A stretch of 8,144 nucleotides of DNA from the NCBI GenBank assembly GCA_937958665.1, contig CALGNM010000108.1, positions 1 to 8,144 on the forward strand, given 5' to 3'. Made by a program: the position numbers and the translations under genes. The notes under the pieces are model-generated. The model did no database searches, was not told where the DNA came from, and saw only the letters and a program-made list of their open reading frames with translations. This DNA comes from an uncultured bacterium (GTDB lineage: Bacteria > Edwardsbacteria > AC1 > EtOH8). Positions 1 to 6,820 of this stretch are shown piece after piece. Numbering within the stretch: the stretch's first letter is position 1; each line of letters begins with the position of its first letter.

Positions 1-45
1 CCACCGAGATCTACACTCTTTCCCTACACGACGCTCTTCCGATCT
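1..45 (+). other. Illumina P5/TruSeq universal adapter (not genomic)
   Basis: The first 45 bases match the TruSeq universal (P5) adapter from its 14th base to its end, finishing in GCTCTTCCGATCT at 33-45. This is sequencing-library DNA left on the contig end. It supplies a spurious in-frame C-terminal tail (EIGRASCRERV) and the TAG stop at 11-13 to the minus-strand gene that runs off this end. Genomic sequence begins at 46. I match the adapter from memory, but the identity is unbroken over the whole stretch. Confidence 0.98.
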
Positions 46-2227
46 CGGAGGCCAGCTGGTAGGAGATGGTGGTGGCGCTGGTGAAGGGATTGGGCCGGGC
101 CTGGTGCAGCAGTATCGGGCTGGCCAGGGCCAGCTCGGCGGGCTCGTCCTCCACCTTGTAGAAGGCCGGCACCCCGAACCACACCAGGGTCCGGGCGATG
201 AACTCGGTGCGGGATAGCTTGCCGGCGCTGTTGGAGGCCACCGCCTCCAGGGGCACCGAGGTGAACACCGTCCGGTACACCGAGGTGGAGCAGCGGATGA
301 CGCTGGAGCCGCCGATGGTCCGGAACTGGTAGACCGACTCGGCCCCGGGCAGTGGCAGCATCCGGTCGATGGAGCGCCAGTTGCCGGCGGTGCCGGTGGT
401 CATGATGTACAGGCTGTCGATGATGCCGTGGCTGATGGGCGGTGCCACCTGGCCGATGGAGTTGATGTTGGCGGCCGCCACGTTGCTGATGTCAAAGTCG
501 GCCTTGAGGTAGCTGTTGTAGAACAGGGCGGTGTCGCTGAGGTTCTGGCCCAGATTCTTGGAGGACAGCAGCAGCTGGCCGCCGTTGTCCAGGAAGGCCG
601 CCAGCGCTTCGCGCTCGCCCTGGGTCAGGGTGGTCAGGCTGTCGTCCCCGGTGAACCAAACCAGGATGTTAAAGTTGCCCAGCTGGTCCAGCACATCGGC
701 CTTGCGGTTGTCCCAGTAGCCGTAGAGCACGCCGGTGGTGTCCATGCAGCTGGTGTAGTACCCGCCGTAGTTGTTGGACGGCAGGGCATCGTTGACCAGC
801 AGGATTTTGTGGTCATGCTGTCCCACGAAGAAATGCCAGGGGGTCTCCTGACCGCCGGCCGGGAAGTACCCGGCGTTCCAGATGGGGTTGCCGGCCTCGT
901 TCAGCGCCCCGTCCCGGGCGCTGACGAAGTACTGGACCATGGTGCCGGGATACTGGGGAGGAATCGAGGCCCGGTACTCGTTGGGGCTGCCGGTGGGCGA
1001 CATCGGCAGGTAGATCCAGGAGGTGTCCCCGCTGAAGGGCTTGACCCGGTAATAGAGCCGCATCTGGGAGATGCCCGAGGTGTCGGTGGCGGTGGCGGTC
1101 ACCGGGAAGGGCCCGGTGAACGAGGTGTCGGGCCAAACGGTGCCGCCGGCCACCACCGGCGGAGTCAGGTCATAGATGCGGAACTCGTTGTTTACCAGCG
1201 GGGCAGTCAGCGGCTGATAGCTGTAGTTGCCGGTCAGGTCGTCGCCGGCCTTGATGTGCCAGGTGACCGTCACCGGGTTGATCACCGGGTACTGCTGGGT
1301 TGGAATGGTGTAGTGGTAAACCGTTCCGGAGACGCTGTCCCGGGGATAGGGCATCCAGGTGGAGGTGCCGTTGTCGAATACCCATAGGGAATCGTTGGCG
1401 ATGCCCCCCTCGCTCTTGAAACTGGTCCACACTGGGAAGGGCCCCAGACTCTGGGTGCTGGCCTGGTTGCTGGAATTGTAGGCCCAGGGGTCGATGATCC
1501 GGAAGTGGTTCATGGTGTCGCGTTTGGTGGGATACTGGGCCCAGTTCCCCATGGTGTCGTAGGCGGCCATGAACCAACTGACATCGATCGGGGTCTGGGA
1601 GTTGCCGCCGTGGCGGGGGATGCTGTAATAGTAGAAGTTGTCGGCCCCCAGACTGTCGCGGAAGTAGGTGTTGCCGCCCTCGATGTCGCTGTAGACATAG
1701 TCCCCCACCACCGAATCGCCGTAGGCGGTGGTCAGATTGGTTTTCACTACGAACGGCCCGGTGTAGAAGGTATCCCGCAGGGCGCCGACGTTGCTGTAGG
1801 CCGGCGAATAGAACTTGTAGGTGAAGCTGTAATAGCCGTTGGGGCTGGGATCCTCGACATAGTTGCTGAAGTTGTCCTCGGCGTAGATGCTGTAGCCCAC
1901 CTTGACAGGGGTTTCCAGGCCCATCGGGACCGCCGGGATATCAAAGTAGAAGGTATCACCCACCTGGGTGTATTCCTCGATCCAGTTGTCGTTGGGATCG
2001 CCCCAGCTGTTGTAGGGCCAGTACCAGGGGCCGTCGGTGGGGTTGAAGTAGAAGGCCAGGGCGGCGTAGCCCACTCCATCAGCCCCCTTGATCACCGTCC
2101 GGACGTTGTAGGGGCCTGAGAAGGCGGTATCGGGCCAAATGGTGGTCAGGGTGATGGACGGGGCGACGGCCTGGGCCGAGGCGGCCGCCATCAACAGGAC
2201 GGCGATCAGCAGTATATGTTTTCTCAT
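46..2227 (-). CDS. Secreted multidomain protein: Ig-like repeats, amidotransferase-like domain, C-terminal sorting domain (3' end missing)
   Basis: Function is unknown; this is probably a cell-surface or extracellular protein. It starts at ATG 2227, 11 bases after the stop of the upstream gene, with a strong AAGGAG just ahead. Residues 1-20 are a typical signal peptide (MRKH, hydrophobic run, AQA cleavage site). Residues about 25-470 hold four Ig-like modules. Residues about 473-687 resemble a ThuA/class I glutamine-amidotransferase-like fold (ILLVND, ILVWFTGDDS, FLDNGGQLLLSS), with no cysteine at the expected nucleophile turn, so catalysis is doubtful. The same layout occurs at residues 447-684 of the upstream protein. 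From about 704 a C-terminal FlgD-Ig/Por-secretion-tail-like domain begins (HQARPNPFTSATTISYQLAS) but is cut after residue 727. The ten following residues and the stop come from adapter. About 70 residues are probably missing, judging from the complete domain next door. Export and a surface fate are inferred from the domains; the ligand is unknown. Confidence 0.85.
818..2155 (-). repeat. Four tandem Ig-like modules encoded in the 738-aa reading frame
   Basis: Four modules of roughly 105-115 residues follow each other at about residues 25-140, 141-245, 246-352 and 355-470. Each opens with a related signature: WPDTAFSGPYNV (31-42), LRDTFYTGPFVV (150-161), STQSLGPFPV (257-266) and WPDTSFTGPFPV (365-376). 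Later in most modules comes an alternating aromatic strand, such as VTWHIKAGDD or VQYFVSARDG. Modules 1 and 4 are the most alike. The repeats are diverged at protein level and I saw no long identical DNA repeats. This architecture is usual for bacterial surface stalks or binding regions. Confidence 0.65.
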
Positions 2228-2234
2228 CTTGCCT

Positions 2235-2240
2235 CTCCTT
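2235..2240 (-). promoter_or_regulatory. Shine-Dalgarno overlapping the upstream stop codon
   Basis: Read on the minus strand, the junction is TAAGGAGAGGCAAGATG. The TAA stop of the 895-aa gene is immediately followed by GGAG, and the ATG of the next gene comes 11 bases after the stop. Such an overlap fixes the start at 2227 and suggests that the two genes share a transcript and are translationally coupled. Confidence 0.75.
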
Positions 2241-4926
2241 ACTTAACCAGGTTTAATCGTTTGGTCTGGGCGAACCTCCGCCCGTCGGCCCCGGCGGCCT
2301 CCATCCGGTAGAAGTAGATGCCGTTGGCCGCCGCCTGGCCGGCCTGGTCGCGTCCATTCCAGGAAACGCTGTGATGCCCGGCCCCGGCCTGGCCGTCGGC
2401 CAGGATTTTAACCAGCTGGCCGGTGATGTTGTAGACCGAAAGCTTCACTCGGCTGGCCACCGGCAGCGAGAAGCTGATGCTGGTGCTGCCGCCGAAGGGG
2501 TTGGGGCTGTTCTGGCCCAGGGCGAAGAACCTGGGGGCTGCAACCAATGGCTCGCCCTCGGTCCCGCTCTTCCAGTCGGTGGCTTGCAGGTACACCCAGG
2601 GCGAGAGGGCGCTCTGGTTGGCCGGCACCTTGTCGTCGTAGGCTGTCACCGCATAGTGGTAGATGGCCCCCGGGGTGATGGCGGTATCCACGAAGGAGGT
2701 GGCGGTGGTGCTGCCCAGCTTCACCCAGAACGGCATCCCGGTCTGCAGGGCCCGGTAGATATTGTATCCCGCCAGGTCAGGCTCGCTGTTGGCGTTCCAG
2801 GTGCAGATGACGCTGTCGTAGTCCTGGACCGCCGCCAGCCCGGTGGGCACCGCCGGGGGATCGTACTCCGGGGCCCCCGGCAACAGCCAGCCGATGATCC
2901 GGGCGGCCAAAGTGTCCCGCTTGTACTGGGCCGAAACGGCCTCGAAGGGGAAGGCGGTGTAGACGAACTGGTAGCCCTTGCCGGCATCCTGGTAGCGCAG
3001 GCCGTTGAAGCTGCCGTCGTCGTTGGCCATGAAGCCCTGAACGTCCACCGCCGGGGTGTCGGGGTTGAGGGTGTAGGCCTTGTAGGGGCTGGTCCAGGGG
3101 TATCCCCCGCCGCTGATGGGCTCGTAGAGCAGGGAGTCGGACAGCCCGTCGCCGACGGGATCGCCCGGCACGCCGTAGCCCCAGTAGGTGACGTTGGGGG
3201 ACCAGCCGTTCTCCGGGGCCAGGTGCAGGTAGTCGCTCCACAGGTTGGGGTGGGCGGTGGTGTCCAGCTGCTCGCCGTTGGCGAAGAAGTAGTATTGGCC
3301 GGACATCCAGAGCTTGCCGCCGTTGTCCAGGTAGGCTTTCAGCAGTTCCTGGTCCCAGGCGGTCAGGGCCTTGTAGCTGGCCGAGACCCGCCCGTCGAAG
3401 TTGGAGCCCAGGTTCCAGATCACCAGCGGGTACTGCTCCAGGTAGCCGGGCACCATAGTCTTGTTGTAGCCGATGGTGACCAGGCTATAGCGGTAGCCCA
3501 GATTGGCCAAAGCCGACTCCAGGTACTTGGTCCAGGAGTTGTCGGCCAGGTCCACCGCGTTGCCGTCGTTGTCCACCAAGCAGATGGTGCTGGAAGTTGG
3601 TAGTGGCTCTTGTGTTTTGCCAGTTATTATAAAGTCATCGATATACAACCCCTCACCGCCAAAATCCTTTTCATCCGTACACACGGATATCCTGACTTGA
3701 ACTGTTTTGCCAATGAACGTATTTAATTTTACTTCACCGTAATACCGTAACGCTTGTTCAACGTCAACCCAAGATTGTTGGGGGGCCTCGGCTTTATACT
3801 GATCCATCCACTCCCATGTAACACCACTATCCGAAGACACTTCTACATCAAAATAATCCCAATCCCTTGTATACTCGCTATATGGGCCAGGATAATCTAC
3901 CCACATCGAAAAGCTTGCCACACAAGGTTGTGTATTTTGTACTTTACTCAAATCAATTGGCGGCGAAATTAATGCATCAGAATAACCCCACGAATGTTTA
4001 TAAGTACCTTCTTCACCACTATACCATGAGTGGATAGCGCTTTTGGCCCTATTGGTTGTTTTATGCCAGCTAATCTTTGGTATTTTAACCCCAACCACCC
4101 AACCGTTTGTGCCACTTTCTACATCATCGTAAAAAAATGTACCAGCCATGCCACCGGCGCTAATAGTGTCAAGTTGAATATTATCAATATACCAAGCGCC
4201 ATTATACGGGCCACCGTCCTCGTCGCATTCAGCCCAATCACTAACGGTGGAAAACCTTAATTGAAGGTTTTGACCCTTGTAGGGGGATAAGTCAAAATAT
4301 ACCCTCTGCCAACCGCTGTTAGAGCCGCCCCAACCAGCGACATTATTGTCACCAGAGGTTAAGCCCATATAGTCCCACGCCCTTGAATCTTTTAGATTGT
4401 ATAATTTATCAGGGGTGTTACGCATTGAGTCGGGGTACAATAAAAACCAATTTGCACCACCATCAACAGTGCCCCATAAGTTTACACAGTCCCAATCATC
4501 ACCGCCACTTGGGCCCTCAACGCTATAGAAGTGCTGAAAATTTAAGACAACTGTATCAGCCGTTAACGAAGTGAGATCAAAACTGGGTGAATACAAGTAC
4601 TGGACCCATCCAATACCATACCCAGGGTTAGCTTTGTATTTTGGATCGTATTTCCCACACCACCAAAGATTACCAGAATATGCGCCAATCGGACAATAAC
4701 TGTCAATATGCCAGTAGGCAGAATCTTGCACTATGATGTCTTTGACAACCCACCCCATTGTGTCGCTCTCGAAATTGTCGAAGAACACCGTGTCCAGGGT
4801 GGCCTTGGCCGCCAGGAATTCCGGCCCGCTGATCAGCTTCGGCTTGGGCCGGGGCTTGGCCAGGGCCGATCCGGCCACGGCCACCAGCAGGGCCAGGCAA
4901 ACCGCCAACCATAATCCACGCTTCAT
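2239..4926 (-). CDS. Secreted multidomain protein: two MAM/jelly-roll-like domains, ThuA-like domain, FnIII-like domain, C-terminal sorting domain
   Basis: Complete 895-aa gene from ATG 4926 to TAA 2239; biochemical role unknown. Residues 1-23 form a signal peptide (MKRGLW, hydrophobic core, ALA cleavage site). Residues about 47-254 and 263-437 are two related jelly-roll domains resembling MAM/'choice-of-anchor' modules of secreted proteases. Each starts with a DNFESDTMGWVV or DDVESGTNGWVV motif and ends near WYIDNIQLD or LYIDDFIITG. Residues about 447-684 resemble a ThuA/amidotransferase-like fold (YLDNGGKLWMSGQ); its only cysteine is C449, so it is probably not an active amidotransferase. 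Residues about 690-778 look like fibronectin type III (YNIYRA, YHYAVTAYDD). Residues about 800-895 are a FlgD-Ig/Por-secretion-tail-like domain (GQNSPNPFGG, YNITGQLVK, ANGIYFYRMEA), which in FCB bacteria often directs type IX secretion. A near-consensus promoter lies upstream and AAGGGGG serves as ribosome site. Residues about 55-441 are encoded by DNA of much lower GC than the rest of the gene. Confidence 0.9.
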   Translation of the reverse strand: MKRGLWLAVCLALLVAVAGSALAKPRPKPKLISGPEFLAAKATLDTVFFDNFESDTMGWVVKDIIVQDSAYWHIDSYCPIGAYSGNLWWCGKYDPKYKANPGYGIGWVQYLYSPSFDLTSLTADTVVLNFQHFYSVEGPSGGDDWDCVNLWGTVDGGANWFLLYPDSMRNTPDKLYNLKDSRAWDYMGLTSGDNNVAGWGGSNSGWQRVYFDLSPYKGQNLQLRFSTVSDWAECDEDGGPYNGAWYIDNIQLDTISAGGMAGTFFYDDVESGTNGWVVGVKIPKISWHKTTNRAKSAIHSWYSGEEGTYKHSWGYSDALISPPIDLSKVQNTQPCVASFSMWVDYPGPYSEYTRDWDYFDVEVSSDSGVTWEWMDQYKAEAPQQSWVDVEQALRYYGEVKLNTFIGKTVQVRISVCTDEKDFGGEGLYIDDFIITGKTQEPLPTSSTICLVDNDGNAVDLADNSWTKYLESALANLGYRYSLVTIGYNKTMVPGYLEQYPLVIWNLGSNFDGRVSASYKALTAWDQELLKAYLDNGGKLWMSGQYYFFANGEQLDTTAHPNLWSDYLHLAPENGWSPNVTYWGYGVPGDPVGDGLSDSLLYEPISGGGYPWTSPYKAYTLNPDTPAVDVQGFMANDDGSFNGLRYQDAGKGYQFVYTAFPFEAVSAQYKRDTLAARIIGWLLPGAPEYDPPAVPTGLAAVQDYDSVICTWNANSEPDLAGYNIYRALQTGMPFWVKLGSTTATSFVDTAITPGAIYHYAVTAYDDKVPANQSALSPWVYLQATDWKSGTEGEPLVAAPRFFALGQNSPNPFGGSTSISFSLPVASRVKLSVYNITGQLVKILADGQAGAGHHSVSWNGRDQAGQAAANGIYFYRMEAAGADGRRFAQTKRLNLVK
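3600..4760. other. Low-GC island inside the 895-aa gene (candidate recombined segment)
   Basis: Hand counting 3601-4740 gives 494 G+C in 1140 bases, about 43%. Single 60-base lines sampled outside give about 63% (3541), 67% (3001) and 72% (4801). The left edge is sharp near 3595-3605, in the linker around residue 443 between the second jelly-roll domain and the ThuA-like domain. The right edge is a short transition near 4755-4790, around residues 46-57 at the start of the first jelly-roll domain. Codons change accordingly: leucines 121, 128, 150, 162 and 175 all use TTA, whereas the flanks strongly favour CTG. The frame is continuous throughout. Confidence 0.85.
3616..4788 (-). repeat. Tandem pair of related jelly-roll (MAM-like) domains
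   Basis: Residues about 47-254 (DNA 4165-4788) and about 263-437 (3616-4140) show the same opening and closing motifs. FFDNFESDTMGWVV pairs with FFYDDVESGTNGWVV, the central SPSFDLTS pairs with SPPIDLSK, and AWYIDNIQLD pairs with GLYIDDFIITG. The copies are diverged, consistent with an old duplication or independent acquisition of two family members. The pair nearly coincides with the low-GC island. The exact family is uncertain without a profile search. Confidence 0.7.
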
Positions 4927-4991
4927 GATAAAACCCCCTTAATGTTTTTGGATTAAAGTTTCATTTTAGGATATTTCGGAATAAAAGTCAA
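4927..4991 (-). promoter_or_regulatory. Near-consensus sigma-70 type promoter overlapping the ribF stop
   Basis: On the minus strand TTGACT (4991-4986) is followed by exactly 17 bases and then TAAAAT (4968-4963). Each box matches the housekeeping consensus at five of six positions. The TGA within the -35 box is the ribF stop codon. Transcription would start near 4956, giving a leader of about 30 bases with AAGGGGG (4941-4935) ahead of ATG 4926. The rest of the 61-base gap is AT-rich and shows no hairpin terminator. If the host belongs to Bacteroidota proper, whose housekeeping promoters differ, this match carries less weight. Confidence 0.6.
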
Positions 4992-5962
4992 GGTTTCAGC
5001 CGGATTTTTTTGCTTGCCGAATCACCAAGCCGCCCGGAGCGGAAAAGCCCCTCCGCCTTCCGCCGGTCCTTGGCAATGGCCCGGGTCAGTTCCTCCAACC
5101 CTGAAAACTTTCTCGCCGGCCTCATGAAACGGTGGAAGAACATCTCGGCCCGCTTCCCGGACAGGCGGCGCTCCCCTCCGAAGGCGTGGAACTCCACGGT
5201 CCGTCCGGGTCGGCCCAGGGTCAGGCGGCGGCCTACGAAGGCCACCCCCGGCAAACGGCGTCCGTCCGCCGCCAGGCTGGCCGCGTAGACCCCATCCCGG
5301 GGCAGCAGCTTGCGGGGATCGTCCGCCTTGAGGTTGGCAGTGGGGAAGCCCAGTTTCCTCCCCAGGCCCAGCCCCCGGACCACCCTCCCCCGGACTGAGT
5401 AGGCCCGACCCAGCAGGCGGCCGGCCCTCCCCAGCTTGCCGGCGGCCAGCAGTTCTCTGATTTTTGAACTGCCCACCTTCAGGCCGCCGATCTTCATCAA
5501 GGGCGGGACGGACACCCTAAAACCCAGCCAGCGGCCCGCCTCCTCCAGGGCCTCCCGCCCCCCCCGCCGCCCGGCCCCGAACCGGAAGTCGGGGCCGCAG
5601 ATCACCTCCGAGGCCGCCAGCTTTTCCACCAGCACCCGGCGGATGAACTCCTGGGGGGACAGGGCGGCCACCCGGGGGGAGAACCTCACCACCGCCACCG
5701 TCCCCACCCCCAACTTGTCCAGCAGGTCCAGCTTCTCCTCCAGGGTGGTCAGCAGAAAAGGACCGCCTTTACCTAACAGCACCTGCCGGGGATGGGGGTC
5801 GAAGGTGATCACCACGCTGTCATGTCCGGCCCTCTTGGCCCGGGCCACCAGCCGCCGGATGATGGCCTGATGCCCCAGGTGCAGGCCGTCGAAAACCCCC
5901 AGGGCGGCCACCGCCCCGGGATGCCGGGCGCCGTAATTGTTCAGCCGCTTGATGACCAGCAT
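4988..5962 (-). CDS. ribF: Bifunctional riboflavin kinase/FAD synthetase
   Basis: Cytosolic enzyme that phosphorylates riboflavin to FMN and adenylates FMN to FAD. The 324-aa length is normal for the family. The N-terminal nucleotidyltransferase domain (about 1-180) shows LGVFDGLHLGHQAII (21-35) with the HxGH nucleotide-binding signature, FDPHP (54-58), GPDFRFGAGRRGG (123-135) and a variant of the SSTxIR motif, GSSKIREL (164-171). The C-terminal riboflavin kinase domain (about 185-310) has LGFPTANL (204-211), GVYA (224-227) and VEFHAF (256-261), which includes the likely catalytic Glu257. Two usual landmarks are altered: the RPTFG-type segment reads RRLTLG, and the DLYG-type segment reads RRLSGK. 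ATG 5962 is preceded by GGAGGTGG at 5981-5974, inside the end of truB. It sits 3 bases after truB and its stop overlaps the promoter of the next gene. Identification is firm. Confidence 0.95.
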   Translation of the reverse strand: MLVIKRLNNYGARHPGAVAALGVFDGLHLGHQAIIRRLVARAKRAGHDSVVITFDPHPRQVLLGKGGPFLLTTLEEKLDLLDKLGVGTVAVVRFSPRVAALSPQEFIRRVLVEKLAASEVICGPDFRFGAGRRGGREALEEAGRWLGFRVSVPPLMKIGGLKVGSSKIRELLAAGKLGRAGRLLGRAYSVRGRVVRGLGLGRKLGFPTANLKADDPRKLLPRDGVYAASLAADGRRLPGVAFVGRRLTLGRPGRTVEFHAFGGERRLSGKRAEMFFHRFMRPARKFSGLEELTRAIAKDRRKAEGLFRSGRLGDSASKKIRLKP

Positions 5963-5965
5963 GTT

Positions 5966-6814
5966 CTAAAACACCACCTCCGGATGAATTGTCCCCCCTC
6001 CGGCCAGCCGGCCCAGGGCCAGCAATCGGCCGCCGTGCCTGATCCGGCAGTAGCCATCCGCTCCACCACATGTTTCGGCCGTAATATCATTGCCGTGGGC
6101 CACCCTCCGGGCCGCTTCATCACCAACGGTTATCTCCGGAAGAAAATTAAGGGCTCGGTCCATCTCCATTCCATCGGCCGACGTCAAGGACTCCAAGGAG
6201 GCGGAATGCTCCAGGCGGAAATCCCCCACCGCGGTGCGGCACAGCGAGGCCAAGACGCCGCAGGTCCCCAGCCGGTGGCCCAGGTCCCGGGCCAGCGAAC
6301 GGATGTAGGTGCCCTGGGAGCAGCGCACCCGCAGGGATATCCCGGGGGCGGAATATCCCAAAAGTTCGATGGAATCTATATGGACCCGGCGGGACGGGAC
6401 CTCGACCTTCTCCCCCTTGCGGGCCCTCTTGTAGGCCTCCTGTCCGCCTATCTTGACGGCCGAGTAGGCCGGCGGTACCTGGATTATCTCCCCGATTAAC
6501 CCGGCCAGGGCCCTTTCCAACTCCTCCCGACCGATATGGGGGACGGGGCACTCCCTGACCGTGCGGCCCTCCAGGTCGCAGGTGTCGGTCTCCATACCCA
6601 AACGGATGGTGGCCAGGTATTCCTTGGGCCGGCCCATAAAAAAGCGGGACAGCCGGGTGGCCTTCCCGGTCAGCACCAGCAGGACCCCGGTGGCCAAGGG
6701 GTCCAGCGTCCCGGCATGTCCGGCCTTGCTCTGATGCAGAAGCCGCCGGGCCCTGGCCACCACAGCGAAAGAGGTCATGCCCAACGGCTTGTTCAGGTTG
6801 AAGACGGCATCCAC
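5966..6814 (-). CDS. truB: tRNA pseudouridine(55) synthase
   Basis: Converts U55 in the T-loop of almost all tRNAs to pseudouridine; cytosolic. The 282-aa length is close to the family norm of about 300. Residues 8-16 (NKPLGMTSF) are the usual opening. GHAGTLDPLATGVL (32-45) carries the catalytic Asp38. KEYLATIRLGMETDTCD (64-80) is the second conserved block with Tyr67, followed by QVPPAYSAVKIGG (112-124) and CSQGTYIRSLARDLG (165-179). The last 55 or so residues match the C-terminal PUA-like RNA-binding region (EAARRVAHG, LLALGRL). The start is GTG at 6814, with GGAGGG at 6829-6824. This start places the conserved N-terminus correctly and leaves a 6-base gap after dxs. The stop is TAG. Confidence 0.96.
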   Translation of the reverse strand: MDAVFNLNKPLGMTSFAVVARARRLLHQSKAGHAGTLDPLATGVLLVLTGKATRLSRFFMGRPKEYLATIRLGMETDTCDLEGRTVRECPVPHIGREELERALAGLIGEIIQVPPAYSAVKIGGQEAYKRARKGEKVEVPSRRVHIDSIELLGYSAPGISLRVRCSQGTYIRSLARDLGHRLGTCGVLASLCRTAVGDFRLEHSASLESLTSADGMEMDRALNFLPEITVGDEAARRVAHGNDITAETCGGADGYCRIRHGGRLLALGRLAGGGTIHPEVVF

Positions 6815-6820
6815 CGGGGA

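Noticed and set aside
428-3603. Long plus-strand open frames at 428-1387, 1505-2119 and 2371-3603
   Set aside because: They lie opposite well-supported secreted-protein genes, are rich in Val, Gly and Ala as expected from the antisense of GC-rich codons, and show no domain or credible start context.
4927-4987. Possible terminator after ribF
   Set aside because: The gap is AT-rich but I find no GC-rich stem followed by a T run on the minus strand.
5555-5566. Run of eight C (G8 on the coding strand) within ribF as a possible slippage or phase-variation site
   Set aside because: The frame is intact and encodes the expected Gly/Arg-rich GPDFRFGAGRRGG region. One run in a GC-rich gene is not enough to claim variation.
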